Positions 53,427 to 62,797 of a stretch of DNA of 64,000 nt are shown piece by piece. The number at the start of each line of letters is the position of its first letter. The stretch's first letter is position 1. The stretch is from Gemmata sp. Lineage in GTDB: Bacteria > Planctomycetota > Planctomycetia > Gemmatales > Gemmataceae. Both the position numbers and the translations under genes were made by a program. Below the pieces are notes generated by a model that ran no database searches, was not told the DNA's origin, and saw only the letters and a program-made list of their open reading frames with translations. The stretch is from the NCBI GenBank assembly GCA_025055115.1, contig JANWYJ010000073.1:1-64000 (forward strand). The letters are read 5' to 3'.

Positions 53427-55562
53427 TCAGGCCACAAAGACCCCCAAGGGGTAACTTCGCTCGAAGGCATAGAACCCCAACAAGGGCGATCCGGTCACAC
53501 CGTGGAACACCCGGGTATCGGAGGTGCCGCCCAAGGCACTGACGAGAATATCCGCGACCCCATCGCCGTTGACATCGCGTGCTGCGACACTCACGCCCCC
53601 CCGATAGATCAGCGGGAAGGTTGTGAAGCTGTGAAGCACTTCCCCCGTAGCCCCGCTGTACACTTTCACATGGGACGCCCCGCGGGCCGTTCCGGTGATC
53701 AGGTCCGCGACCCCATCGCCGTTGACATCGCCGGTGGCGACGTTCAACCCTCCAGCATACGGGCGATGAACGATCGTGCTGTGCAGCACAGCGAGGTTCG
53801 CCCCACTGAAGGCTTTCAGGTGGGCCGGGCCGGTGGCTGTTCCGGTCACAATATCCACAACACCATCGCCGTTGACATCGCCCGTGGCCACCGTCACGCC
53901 GCCGGCAAAGCCACTGTAGGCGTAGAAGCTCAACAACTCAGCACCACTGGCCCCACTGAAGGCTTTGACGTGGGCTGCCCCGAATGCGGAGCCGACCACA
54001 ATATCCGCCGCACCATCGCGATCGAGATCACCCGCAGCCACGGTCACACCGCCCAGAAAGCTCGGGTCGAAGGCGTAAAAGCTTCGGATTTCCGTGCCTG
54101 TTCGGCCATCGAAGACCTTCACATGCGGGGCGCCCAATGCTGGGGCTGTGATGATGTCGGGATGACCATCGCCGTTGACATCGCCCACGGCGACCCGGAC
54201 GCCACCCAGCATCTGGTTGCCATACGGGTAGAAACTGAACCGCACGCTGCCATCGGCGTTCAGAACATGCACCCGGCCATCACCGAATCCGGAACCGAAC
54301 ACGTGACCCAGCGGTTGCGTTGGAACAACCGGTGGCGCATTGGGGGCCGAATCGAGAATCGTCAGTGTCGCCGTCGCTTGGGCGCCAATCACGCTCCCCA
54401 ACGATGGCTGCGACAACCGCAGCTGAACCGTTTTCGCGGCTTCGTTCGCCGGATCGGCGACCAGCGGGATGTGGAGGGTAGCGGTGGTTTGCCCGGGGGC
54501 GAAACTGACGGTGTGCGCTGAACCAATAAAGTCCGTGCCTTCTGTCGCCGTACCGCCCACGACATTGACGACTACTAACGCCGGATAACTGGCATTGCCA
54601 CCGCGAACGAGCGTGATCGCGGCGTGTCCGTCCCCTTCGGCTGCTGTGAATTCGGCACGGGCAAATTGTATGGTGCTGGCGGCCGTAGGGCTGATCGCCA
54701 AACCCTGAACCGGTTGCGGTAGCGTGCCGCGTAGCGTGGCAGCGCCGTTTTGTAAATCCACCTGGTAGAACTGGGGAATGCCATTCACTTGCAACGCCGC
54801 AAACCCGATACCCAGATTCGCGGTGGAGGGAATGGCGAATCCGTCGGCCCGATTGAAGTTCAACGGGATACTCTCCACGGTCAGAGGGGTTACCGCCATC
54901 GGCACACTGGCGTTGCTGGGCGATTGCAGCACGAGGGCATCACGCGTCGCATCCAACGTGTAGAGCACCGGCGTGGTTCCGGTGGTTGCATAAGCCATGG
55001 CTCCGACATACGGTGAAACCATGGCTGGTTGGTTGACAAGGCTATCCGGATTGATGCCGTTGACGTTCATCGGCATCCCCAAATTGCCATCGATCGGGGC
55101 GCCTGTGGTTGGCTGAACCCGGAAAGCCAGACCGCTTTCTGTCACGATGCGCAATTCACCATTCTGCGGATCGAAACGGATGCTGTAGCCGATCGAACCC
55201 GGATCCGGGAAATCGACCGCGCCGCCCATGGCATCCACAAAGGCGATCCGCCCCGGCACGCCCACCGGCGTCGCCACTCCGCTTTCTGGCGCCAGGCTGT
55301 AGAGTGTTGCCGTGTTGGCGGCTGCATTCACACCCAAACCCAGCAGTTGTTGTGTGGCCGGATGAAAGTCGATTCCGGCGAGCGTTTCGTTCGCGTTCAG
55401 CCCTGTGATCGGTATCGGTGTCGCCGCGCTGGGGTTAGCGACATCGAAGGCCAGTAGGGTATTGCCGCTGAGTGCGAAGCCTGTCGCTGGAACGGATCGA
55501 TCTTCCAAGGTTTCGCACTGGAAAGCCACACGCGACGATGGCGCAGGAACCGATGCCCTCAT
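53427..55562 (-). CDS. Surface protein with DUF4394, Calx-beta and FG-GAP repeats
   Basis: The protein has 711 residues. The N-terminus carries VAFQCETLEDRSVPA, the planctomycete LEDR..PA motif found at the start of many surface proteins. A DUF4394 propeller-like domain follows (about 20-300; LSGNTLLAFDVANP, GIDFHPATQQLLGLG), then a Calx-beta domain (about 310-410; RAEFTAAEGDGHAAITLVRGG, GTDF). At least five FG-GAP repeats complete it (about 430-700; GDVNGDGHPDIITAP and similar), whose Asp-rich loops bind calcium as in integrin propellers. It is likely cell-surface or secreted. ATG 55562 has GAGGGG 5 bp upstream. Confidence 0.87.
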   Translation of the reverse strand: MRASVPAPSSRVAFQCETLEDRSVPATGFALSGNTLLAFDVANPSAATPIPITGLNANETLAGIDFHPATQQLLGLGVNAAANTATLYSLAPESGVATPVGVPGRIAFVDAMGGAVDFPDPGSIGYSIRFDPQNGELRIVTESGLAFRVQPTTGAPIDGNLGMPMNVNGINPDSLVNQPAMVSPYVGAMAYATTGTTPVLYTLDATRDALVLQSPSNASVPMAVTPLTVESIPLNFNRADGFAIPSTANLGIGFAALQVNGIPQFYQVDLQNGAATLRGTLPQPVQGLAISPTAASTIQFARAEFTAAEGDGHAAITLVRGGNASYPALVVVNVVGGTATEGTDFIGSAHTVSFAPGQTTATLHIPLVADPANEAAKTVQLRLSQPSLGSVIGAQATATLTILDSAPNAPPVVPTQPLGHVFGSGFGDGRVHVLNADGSVRFSFYPYGNQMLGGVRVAVGDVNGDGHPDIITAPALGAPHVKVFDGRTGTEIRSFYAFDPSFLGGVTVAAGDLDRDGAADIVVGSAFGAAHVKAFSGASGAELLSFYAYSGFAGGVTVATGDVNGDGVVDIVTGTATGPAHLKAFSGANLAVLHSTIVHRPYAGGLNVATGDVNGDGVADLITGTARGASHVKVYSGATGEVLHSFTTFPLIYRGGVSVAARDVNGDGVADILVSALGGTSDTRVFHGVTGSPLLGFYAFERSYPLGVFVA

Positions 55563-55871
55563 GGCGACCCCTCGACAAAAAAGAGTTTCGCCATGCTTCA
55601 TCGGAAAAAACCTCGCCCTCCGCGAGAAAACTTTCCGAAAAAACACCAAAAACATGAAGTCAGCCCTCCCGACGGCCGAAGGAGGGCAATTTGGAGAGGA
55701 GGCGGCGCTGCGCAACTTCGCTGGCCTTTGTAGTTCGCCCCAGCATCCTCCCGTGGCGAGCCAGGTTCAGACATCAGGCGATGGCTCGGTCCGCGGGTTT
55801 CCTTGTTGGCCTTGAGGTGGTGCTGGCGGAAGCCAACTCAATGGGTCGGGGCGATGGCTCGGTCGGCGGGT
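55563..55871. repeat. Spacer with echo of the serine hydrolase gene end (step 73) and a hairpin
   Basis: No gene is present. GGCGATGGCTCGGTCCGCGG at about 55777 matches 55850 onward over roughly 35 bp with four changes; the 55850 copy runs into the end of the serine hydrolase gene (stop at 55872-55874). The spacer has an inverted TTGAG/CTCAA pair (55812-55816, 55837-55841). A hairpin, GCCCTCC (55663-55669) with GGAGGGC (55681-55687), followed on the minus strand by a T-rich stretch, may terminate the hydrolase transcript. Confidence 0.75.
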
Positions 55872-57443
55872 TTACTTCTTGGCCCGGCGGAAGTCTTGTT
55901 CGAGGAATTTCATCGTTTCCACTTCACCGTTGGAACCTAAGCGAAACAGCACCTCGAAGGTGGTCCGATCCAATGCGATAATCTCATCTTTGGGAGCGAT
56001 GGGTATGGCGGTGAAGGTATCGTAGTGGTAGTGTTCGAGGCGAAATTCGAGCTTACCCCAGCGAATCCGGAGATGGTCGTTCTCAAAAACCACCTCGGCA
56101 CGGTCGTAAGCGGGTTCGGTGTAGGTGCCGACGTAGGAGCGGAGCGGCAAACTCGGTTGTGTCTGGGGTTTGCGGTTGGCGTCGCGTTTTTTGCGTTCGG
56201 CTACAATGCTGAAGTCGAATACGGTCTGGTAATTTTTGTAGAAGCTGATCCAATCTTCCACCGACAGACCCAAGAACATATCCAGCAGACACTTGGCGAC
56301 GGCTTCGGGGACATACGAGGGCCGCAAATTGCACACCACGAACACGCCCAAATTCCGCTCGGGCACCAACATGCATTGGGAACGAAACCCGGTCAGGGTA
56401 CCCCCATGCGACACACAGTTGAACCCCCGGTAGTCATGGACAAACCAACCTAAGCCATAGTGGGTGAAGCGGGTTACGATCGGGGGAAAGAAGCCGATCA
56501 GCGGACCTTCCACCTTCACGAGCATCTGGGCGGTCCGCGTTTCCAGAAGAGAACGGGTGGTGACGAGTTGGCGACGGTCGTATTTTCCTCCGTTGAGCTG
56601 GAATTGGAGCCAGGCGGCCATGTCGCGGGCGGTGCTGTTGATGCTGCCAGCTCCGCCGGTGTGGTCGATTTCATCCCACTTCACCGGGGTGATGGTTTGG
56701 TCGAGGCCGTAATAATGCCCGCTGGCGTGGTTTTCCGCCGTGAAACCGTCTTTCCAGGTGCAGCTACTGCGTGACATGCCAAGCGGTTCGAAAATGCGCG
56801 TTTTCATCGCGTCGGCCCAGTCGCGGTTGTTCCATTTGCCCACAATCATCCCGGCGGCGGTGAACGGGACGTTGGCATATTCCCAGCGGGAACGGAACGA
56901 ACTGGAGGGCCGGCCGCGGCCCCAGCGGCGAATCAGTTCCTGCGTGTCGGTTGTCAGTGCGGACCATAGGTAATCGTGCCGCGGCATGCCGGTGCGGTGG
57001 CAAAGCAGATCGCGGATGGTCACGTCGCGATCGGCCAATTCATCGGCGAGGCGAAAAAAGTCGAGGTGATCGCGGACTTTATCGTCCCAGTTCAGTTTCC
57101 CATCATCCACCAGCATCGCTAACGCGGTGGCCGTGAAAGCCTTCGTGCACGACGCAATGGGGAAGATCGTGTCGGGCGTTACGGGGTCGCGCTGGCCTTT
57201 TTCACGCACGCCAAAGCCTTTGAGATAAATGACACGGCCATCCTTGACAATCGCGACCGCGGCCCCGGGGGTCGCGAAGGCCTCTAACGCCCTTTGAACG
57301 ATGAAATCCACCGGCCGAAAATCCCAGAAGCTAAAGGGCAGGGGGCGAAGGAAGGGAAAATCGACCGGTTGGACATCAAACGCTCTGGCCTTTGGCGGCA
57401 CAGCGGCGAACAGACACACCGCGACAAGTAGATAACGGATCAT
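55872..57443 (-). CDS. Secreted serine hydrolase, class C beta-lactamase-like
   Basis: This 523-residue protein has a signal peptide (about 1-21) and a beta-lactamase/DD-peptidase domain (about 45-390). It has the S-x-x-K nucleophile motif SCTK in FPIASCTKAFTATALAML, a Y-A-N motif in WEYANVPF and a final SHGGT motif. The C-terminal 110 residues (YVGTYTEPAYDRAEVVFE...) resemble the DUF3471 add-on domain of such esterases. It is likely an esterase or D-amino-acid peptidase on the cell surface, not an antibiotic resistance enzyme. It is divergent from the deoxysugar operon. Confidence 0.92.
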   Translation of the reverse strand: MIRYLLVAVCLFAAVPPKARAFDVQPVDFPFLRPLPFSFWDFRPVDFIVQRALEAFATPGAAVAIVKDGRVIYLKGFGVREKGQRDPVTPDTIFPIASCTKAFTATALAMLVDDGKLNWDDKVRDHLDFFRLADELADRDVTIRDLLCHRTGMPRHDYLWSALTTDTQELIRRWGRGRPSSSFRSRWEYANVPFTAAGMIVGKWNNRDWADAMKTRIFEPLGMSRSSCTWKDGFTAENHASGHYYGLDQTITPVKWDEIDHTGGAGSINSTARDMAAWLQFQLNGGKYDRRQLVTTRSLLETRTAQMLVKVEGPLIGFFPPIVTRFTHYGLGWFVHDYRGFNCVSHGGTLTGFRSQCMLVPERNLGVFVVCNLRPSYVPEAVAKCLLDMFLGLSVEDWISFYKNYQTVFDFSIVAERKKRDANRKPQTQPSLPLRSYVGTYTEPAYDRAEVVFENDHLRIRWGKLEFRLEHYHYDTFTAIPIAPKDEIIALDRTTFEVLFRLGSNGEVETMKFLEQDFRRAKK

Positions 57444-57596
57444 AACTCCCCCCTATTTCAACACTTCCGTCATCATATCACAATACGCCCCGCACCACGA
57501 TGGGTCTGGGTGAAGTCGGGCTTGCAGACGGGGTCCGTGCCGGGGTACAGTTGGGCCTCTTCGCGAAGCACTCATGCATCCGGGATGGCACCAATC

Positions 57597-58364
57597 ATGC
57601 GTGCGGTCATTCTTGCCGGTGGGCTAGGTACCCGGTTGGCCGAAGAAACCGAACTGCGACCCAAACCGATGGTGGAAATCGGTGGCCGGCCGATTCTGTG
57701 GCACATTATGAGCCATTACGCGGCCCATTGGGTCACGGAGTTTGTCATCGCCTTAGGCTACAAAAGCGAGGTGATCAAGCGGTTTTTTGTCGAATATACC
57801 CGTTACATTGGCAGTCTGTCGGTGAAATTGGCCGACGGTGCCATTCACCATCATGAACCGGTGGGCGTGGATTGGACGGTTCACCTCATCGACACTGGCT
57901 TGGAAACCAACACCGGGGGGCGGGTCCGCCGCGTGCGTGACTGGGTGAAGGATGGCACCTTCATGCTCACCTATGGTGACGGTGTCAGCGATGTCGATAT
58001 TCAAGCGCTTTTGCGCTTTCACCGGCAACAGGGGAAACTCGCCACGGTCACGGCCGTTCGGCCGCCGGCACGCTTTGGGGAGTTGCAGTTCGACGGTGCG
58101 CTGGTCGCAGCCTTTAATGAAAAACCGCAAACCGGAGAGGGATGGATCAACGGCGGCTTCTTCGTCCTGGAGCCGTCTGTCATCGACTATATCGCGGGCG
58201 ATAGCGACAGCTTCGAGAACGACGTTCTGCCGCGGCTGGTGGCCCAGCGGCAGTTGGCCGCCTATCGCCACGAGAAGTTCTGGCAATGTATGGACACACT
58301 CCGCGATAAGCGGCTGCTGGAGACACTCTGGCAAGAAGGCCGGGCACCTTGGAGGGCAGCATGA
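57597..58364 (+). CDS. rfbF: Glucose-1-phosphate cytidylyltransferase
   Basis: This 255-residue cytoplasmic enzyme makes CDP-glucose from CTP and glucose 1-phosphate, the entry step to CDP-deoxysugars. The nucleotidyltransferase signature [26 protein letters not shown] is at residues 3-29, with [10 protein letters not shown] and [11 protein letters not shown] as in RfbF. Length equals the family norm (about 257). ATG 57597 puts the signature at residue 3; ATG 57585 is possible. It is the first gene of a six-gene operon whose genes mostly overlap by 4 bp. Confidence 0.94.
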   Translation: MRAVILAGGLGTRLAEETELRPKPMVEIGGRPILWHIMSHYAAHWVTEFVIALGYKSEVIKRFFVEYTRYIGSLSVKLADGAIHHHEPVGVDWTVHLIDTGLETNTGGRVRRVRDWVKDGTFMLTYGDGVSDVDIQALLRFHRQQGKLATVTAVRPPARFGELQFDGALVAAFNEKPQTGEGWINGGFFVLEPSVIDYIAGDSDSFENDVLPRLVAQRQLAAYRHEKFWQCMDTLRDKRLLETLWQEGRAPWRAA

Positions 58365-59350
58365 GCGAATTCTGGCGCGATCGACCCACACTGGTCACGG
58401 GGGGCACCGGCTTGGTGGGAACGTGGGTCCTGCGACGCCTGCTGCGTGCCCAAGCCGATGTGGTGTGCTTGGTTCGAGATTGGGTCCCGGAAAGTGAATT
58501 TGTTCGCGGTGGCCTGATCCAGAAAGTAAAAACTGTCCGCGGCGATGTGTGCGACCAAGCCTTGCTCGAACGCATTTGTGGCGAATACGAAATTGCCACA
58601 GTGATTCACTTGGCGGCCCAAACGCTCGTTCCAGTGGCCAACCGCAACCCGGTGGCGACGTTTCAGAGCAACATCGCCGGAACCTGGAGCTTGCTTGAAG
58701 CCTGTCGCCGTAGCCCCACCGTTCAGCAGATCGTGGTCGCCTCATCCGACAAAGCCTACGGAGAAGCTCAACAGTTGCCATACGACGAAACGACACCGCT
58801 GCGGGGGCGCTTTCCGTATGATGTAAGCAAATCCTGTGCCGATTTGATCGCTCAAAGTTACGCCGCCACCTACCACTTGCCCGTGGTCATCACCCGCTGC
58901 GGCAACTTCTACGGACCGGGCGACCTCAACTGGAACCGCATCGTCCCAGGAACCATTCGGTCGATTCTCCGTGGCCAACGCCCCGTGATCCGTTCCGATG
59001 GTACTCTTATCCGCGATTACTTCTACGTCGAAGATGGTGCCGCCGCCTACCTGCTGTTGGCCGAAAAACTGGCCGAAGACCCCACCTTGCGCGGCGAAGC
59101 CTTCAACTTCTCCCATGAAATGCCGCTGAGCGTCAGTGCGTTGGTGCAGAAAATCCTGACCTTGATGGGGTCGGATCTGCAACCGGACATTCGCCACCAG
59201 GCGACGCAGGAAATTCGGCACCAATACCTCAGTGCTGCTTACACCCGCCGCCGCCTCGGCTGGCGACCGATGTTTACGTTGGAAGAAGGTTTACGCCGAA
59301 CGATCGCCTGGTATGCGTCGTTTCTGGCGACCCCGAGGGCCGCCGCATGA
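58361..59350 (+). CDS. rfbG: CDP-glucose 4,6-dehydratase-like SDR enzyme
   Basis: The 329-residue extended short-chain dehydrogenase has [20 protein letters not shown] (TGxxGxxG NAD motif at about 15-22), the active-site SSDKAYG and YDVSK (Tyr and Lys). [19 protein letters not shown] is typical of NDP-sugar 4,6-dehydratases. Following rfbF, it should make CDP-4-keto-6-deoxyglucose. The start ATGAG overlaps the rfbF stop, and the end overlaps the methyltransferase start. It is somewhat shorter than classical RfbG (about 360), so the CDP specificity rests on the neighbour. Confidence 0.85.
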   Translation: MSEFWRDRPTLVTGGTGLVGTWVLRRLLRAQADVVCLVRDWVPESEFVRGGLIQKVKTVRGDVCDQALLERICGEYEIATVIHLAAQTLVPVANRNPVATFQSNIAGTWSLLEACRRSPTVQQIVVASSDKAYGEAQQLPYDETTPLRGRFPYDVSKSCADLIAQSYAATYHLPVVITRCGNFYGPGDLNWNRIVPGTIRSILRGQRPVIRSDGTLIRDYFYVEDGAAAYLLLAEKLAEDPTLRGEAFNFSHEMPLSVSALVQKILTLMGSDLQPDIRHQATQEIRHQYLSAAYTRRRLGWRPMFTLEEGLRRTIAWYASFLATPRAAA

Positions 59351-60582
59351 ATTCCGTCCCCACCTGCCGATCCTGTGGGCAAACACCCCTGACCACAGTG
59401 TTGTCGTTGGGCTGTACCCCCCTGGCCAACGCGTTGCGGGACGAAACCGCAGCGGATCTTCCGGAACCGACGTTTCCCTTGGAACTGGCTGTGTGCGGCC
59501 GTTGCTCTCTGGCCCAACTCACCACGGAAGTTCCCCCGGAAGTGCTCTTTCGCGAATACGTCTACTTCTCGTCCTTCTCCGAAACCATGCTCCAACACGC
59601 AGCCCACCTGGCCGCGGAGTTGATTCGCCAAGAACAATTAGGGCCGAGCCGTTTGGTGGTCGAAGCGGCCAGTAACGACGGGTATTTGCTGAAAAACTAC
59701 CGGGCCGCGGGGATACCGGTTTTGGGGATCGAACCGGCGCGCAACATCGCCCAAGTGGCGATCGAACACCACGCGATCCCCACACGCACGGAGTTCTTCA
59801 GCTTGGAATTGGCCAAACAACTGGTCCGCGAAGGGTTGCGTGCCGATGTCTTCCATGCGCACAATGTCTTGGCTCATGTTCCCGATTTGAACGGCTTTGT
59901 CGCGGGAATTCACACACTGCTGAAACCCACCGGTGTGGCGGTGATCGAAGTACCGTACGTCCGAGATATGCTCGAGCAGTGTGAATTCGACACCATTTAC
60001 CACGAGCATCTGTGCTATTTCTCGCTGACGGCGTTGGTGGAATGCTTCCAGCGGCAGGGTTTGGTGATTCGCGATGTGCAGCGTGTGCCGATCCACGGTG
60101 GCAGTTTACGGCTCTTCGCGGCCCCGGTGGAGGGGGGACCGGCGGTGTCATCCCGCGTGACGGCCTTGTTGGCGGAAGAAGCCCGCTGGGGGGTGGCCAC
60201 GCTCGAACCCTATCGTGCCTTCGCCCAGAAGGTCCGGACCATTCAGCACGAACTGCGCGCGTTCCTGACACACCTGAAGGCTCAGGGGAAACGGATCGCG
60301 GCTTATGGGGCCTCGGCCAAGGGCAGCACGTTGCTCAACTCCTGCGGGATCGGGGCCGAGGTGATCGATTTTGTGGTCGATCGCAGCCCGGTGAAGCAAG
60401 GAAAGTACACTCCGGGTACGCGGCTGAAAATATACTCCCCCGATCAGCTTCTTCACACCCAGCCGGATTACACGCTGTTGCTGACATGGAACTTTGCGGA
60501 GGAAATCTTGCGTCAGCAAGCCGAATACCGCCGACGGGGTGGGAAATTCATTGTCCCGGTGCCGCAACTGCGGGTGGCGTGA
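59347..60582 (+). CDS. NDP-sugar C-methyltransferase with N-terminal zinc domain
   Basis: The 411-residue protein has an N-terminal four-Cys zinc-binding domain (CRSCGQ and CGRCSLAQL, about 7-60), a SAM-binding core ([28 protein letters not shown], about 108-135), [11 protein letters not shown], and the C-terminal [20 protein letters not shown]. This is the layout of TylC3/NovU/EryBIII sugar 3-C-methyltransferases. It probably adds a methyl branch at C3 of the keto sugar. It overlaps rfbG by 4 bp, and rfbC follows after 7 bp. Confidence 0.93.
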   Translation: MNSVPTCRSCGQTPLTTVLSLGCTPLANALRDETAADLPEPTFPLELAVCGRCSLAQLTTEVPPEVLFREYVYFSSFSETMLQHAAHLAAELIRQEQLGPSRLVVEAASNDGYLLKNYRAAGIPVLGIEPARNIAQVAIEHHAIPTRTEFFSLELAKQLVREGLRADVFHAHNVLAHVPDLNGFVAGIHTLLKPTGVAVIEVPYVRDMLEQCEFDTIYHEHLCYFSLTALVECFQRQGLVIRDVQRVPIHGGSLRLFAAPVEGGPAVSSRVTALLAEEARWGVATLEPYRAFAQKVRTIQHELRAFLTHLKAQGKRIAAYGASAKGSTLLNSCGIGAEVIDFVVDRSPVKQGKYTPGTRLKIYSPDQLLHTQPDYTLLLTWNFAEEILRQQAEYRRRGGKFIVPVPQLRVA

Positions 60583-60589
60583 GGGGATT

Positions 60590-61123
60590 ATGCGTTTCTG
60601 TCCGACGAAACTCCCCGGCGTCGTCGTGATTGATATCGAACCGCAGGGGGATGACCGCGGCTTCTTCGCCCGAACTTATTGCCACAACGAATTTGCTGCC
60701 CAGGGGCTGTGTACGCACTGGGTGCAGTGCAACGTTTCGTTCAACGCGCGTGCCGGAACGCTGCGTGGCCTGCACTGGCAGGCAGCGCCGCACGAAGAGA
60801 TCAAACTGGTGCGCTGCATCGCCGGAGCGGCCTACGATGTGGTTGTCGACCTGCGGCCAGATTCACCCACCTATCGCCAATGGGTGGCAATCGAACTCAC
60901 TGCGGCCAGTCGCCGCGCCGTCTACATTCCCGCAGGCTGTGCCCACGGTTTTCAGACACTGACCGACAATACCGAGCTGTTCTACCAAATGTCAGCCTTT
61001 TATGTGCCGCAGGCCGCCCGCGGTGTGCGCTGGAACGACCCGGCTTTCGCTATTGAATGGCCGGCTTGCGATCGACGCATCATCGCAGCGCGGGATAATT
61101 CCTTTCCCGATTGGCGGTTATGA
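60590..61123 (+). CDS. rfbC: dTDP-4-dehydrorhamnose 3,5-epimerase family enzyme
   Basis: This 177-residue cupin-fold epimerase is close to the usual length of about 180. Motifs are VVIDIEPQGDDRGFFARTYC, the catalytic His in LRGLHWQ, AAYDVVVDLRPDSPTYRQW, and VYIPAGCAHGFQTLTDNTEL. It epimerises C3 and/or C5 of a 4-keto-6-deoxyhexose nucleotide; given rfbF, the carrier may be CDP instead of dTDP. ATG 60590 follows GAGGGG. It overlaps the next gene by 4 bp. Confidence 0.93.
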   Translation: MRFCPTKLPGVVVIDIEPQGDDRGFFARTYCHNEFAAQGLCTHWVQCNVSFNARAGTLRGLHWQAAPHEEIKLVRCIAGAAYDVVVDLRPDSPTYRQWVAIELTAASRRAVYIPAGCAHGFQTLTDNTELFYQMSAFYVPQAARGVRWNDPAFAIEWPACDRRIIAARDNSFPDWRL

Positions 61124-62013
61124 AGCGACTTCTCATCACCGGCGGAACGGGGTTCATCGGCCAGCCTTGCGCCAGGGTCGCCCGTTCTCATTTTGACACG
61201 GTTGATGCCGTGGGTCGGGCGCTGGGGAATATCCTGGATCCAGCGACCGCTGTTCAACTCATGGAAACGCTGCGCCCGACCCATTGGTTGCACTTAGCGT
61301 GGATCGCGACCCCTGGTGTCTATTGGCATTCCCCCGAGAACCATCGCTGGGTCGAAGCGTCGCAGCGACTGTTGATGGCCTTTGCCCGTTGCGGTGGGCA
61401 GCGGGCGGTTTTGGCAGGTAGCTGTGCCGAATACGATTGGCGTTCCGCCACGATCTGCCACGAATCCCAAACGCCCACGCGGCCGCAGACCACCTACGGT
61501 CGCTGCAAGTGGCAGCTCGGCCAGTGGGCGTTGGCACTGGGGCAGGCTCGGGGGCTGTCCGTAGCGTGGGCACGGTTATTTTGGCTGTATGGCCCGCGCG
61601 AGCATCCGGCGCGGCTGGTGCCATCGGTGACGTGTGCCTTGTTAGCCGGGCAACCGGCAGCTTGTTCCCACGGTACCCAAGAGCGGGATTTCCTGCATGT
61701 TCACGATGCGGCCGAGGCCTTGGTCCGCCTTGTGGGTAGCGAATTGACCGGGGCGATCAATATCGGTTCAGGTCAAGCTGTGGCCATACGCACTGTGATT
61801 GACAAGCTGGCCCAAGCGGTGGGGCGCCCGGAATTGGTTCGCTTCGGCCAACGCGAAACGGCCACAACGGAACCGCCGTTGCTGGTGGCGGATGTTACAC
61901 GGCTGCGCGACGAACTCGGCTGGCAGCCACGAATCCATTTGGTCAGCGGGTTACAAGAAACCGTGGCGTGGTGGAAACACCAACTCAACCGAGGAGGGCG
62001 AAAATGCGCTTAA
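61120..62013 (+). CDS. NDP-sugar 4-ketoreductase/epimerase (extended SDR)
   Basis: The 297-residue protein has an N-terminal LLITGGTGFIGQPCARVA (TGxxGxxG, about 6-13), an AGSCAEYDW active-site serine region and the Tyr-x3-Lys pair in TTYGRCKW. QERDFLHVHDAAEALV, GAINIGSGQAVAIRTVID and a DVTRLRDELGWQPRI tail are typical of NDP-sugar reductases. It probably carries out the final C4 keto reduction. The start ATGA overlaps the rfbC stop; ATG 61111 is less likely. Confidence 0.9.
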   Translation: MKRLLITGGTGFIGQPCARVARSHFDTVDAVGRALGNILDPATAVQLMETLRPTHWLHLAWIATPGVYWHSPENHRWVEASQRLLMAFARCGGQRAVLAGSCAEYDWRSATICHESQTPTRPQTTYGRCKWQLGQWALALGQARGLSVAWARLFWLYGPREHPARLVPSVTCALLAGQPAACSHGTQERDFLHVHDAAEALVRLVGSELTGAINIGSGQAVAIRTVIDKLAQAVGRPELVRFGQRETATTEPPLLVADVTRLRDELGWQPRIHLVSGLQETVAWWKHQLNRGGRKCA

Positions 62014-62771
62014 CGATTGACACCGAGCGTCGGACCATCACGGTCGCTCAGGGCGCAACCACGGAGGAATACCCCCTCGATTCTCCAGAAGCCTTCCGCT
62101 TCATCACCGAACACTGGCTGACCGTGGGTTGGACTCAGAAGTACACCTACGGTTTCACATGGCTGGGCCGTCCGATCATTCAACTCCCTGAAGACCTGGT
62201 GCGGATTCAGGAACTGATCTATCGGGTTCAGCCCGACGTCATTTTGGAAACCGGGGTGGCGCATGGCGGTTCGCTCATCTTTTACGCCAGTTTGTGCAAG
62301 GCCCTCGATCGGGGCCGGGTCATTGGGATCGACATTGAAATTCGCCCCCACAACCGCCGGGCCATCACAGAACACCCCTTGGCCCGTTACATTACCTTGA
62401 TCGAAGGCAGTTCGATTGATCCGGTGACGGTCGCGGAAGCCCGCCGCCAGATTCGCCCAGGCGAGCGGGTACTGGTGATTCTCGATTCATGCCACACGAA
62501 AGCGCATGTCCGCGCCGAGCTGGAAGCTTACTCCCCCCTGGTCGGTCCGGGCAGTTACATTGTGGCGACCGATGGGATCATGGCCGCAGTGGCGGGCCGG
62601 CCGGGCTCCAAGCCAGGCTGGGAGTGGGACAATCCCGCGGAAGCCGCCCGCGAGTTTGCCGCTGCCCATCCGCAGTTTCGCATCGAGGAACCGGGGTTCC
62701 TGTTCAACGAAGGGAAAATCCAACACTATGTGACCCACTGGCCATCCGCTTATTTGCGGCGAACCGCGTAA
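62004..62771 (+). CDS. CmcI/rhamnosyl O-methyltransferase family protein
   Basis: This 255-residue protein belongs to the cephalosporin hydroxylase (CmcI) family of SAM-dependent O-methyltransferases. It has VILETGVAHGGSLIFYASL (SAM motif, about 88-106), VIGIDIEIRPHNR and LVILDSCHTKAHVRAELEAY, with a metal-binding Asp. Despite the name, members linked to sugar clusters methylate deoxysugars, as in rhamnosyl O-methylation. It is the last gene of the operon. GAGGAGGG precedes ATG 62004, which overlaps the previous gene by 10 bp. Confidence 0.9.
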   Translation: MRLTIDTERRTITVAQGATTEEYPLDSPEAFRFITEHWLTVGWTQKYTYGFTWLGRPIIQLPEDLVRIQELIYRVQPDVILETGVAHGGSLIFYASLCKALDRGRVIGIDIEIRPHNRRAITEHPLARYITLIEGSSIDPVTVAEARRQIRPGERVLVILDSCHTKAHVRAELEAYSPLVGPGSYIVATDGIMAAVAGRPGSKPGWEWDNPAEAAREFAAAHPQFRIEEPGFLFNEGKIQHYVTHWPSAYLRRTA

Positions 62772-62797
62772 TCGCGGCACGGCTTTTGCCCTTCAGC

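Noticed and set aside
55872-57443. Serine hydrolase as an antibiotic-resistance beta-lactamase
   Set aside because: The S-x-x-K, Y-A-N and HGG motifs are shared by esterases and peptidases, the C-terminal extra domain is typical of the latter, and there is no resistance context.
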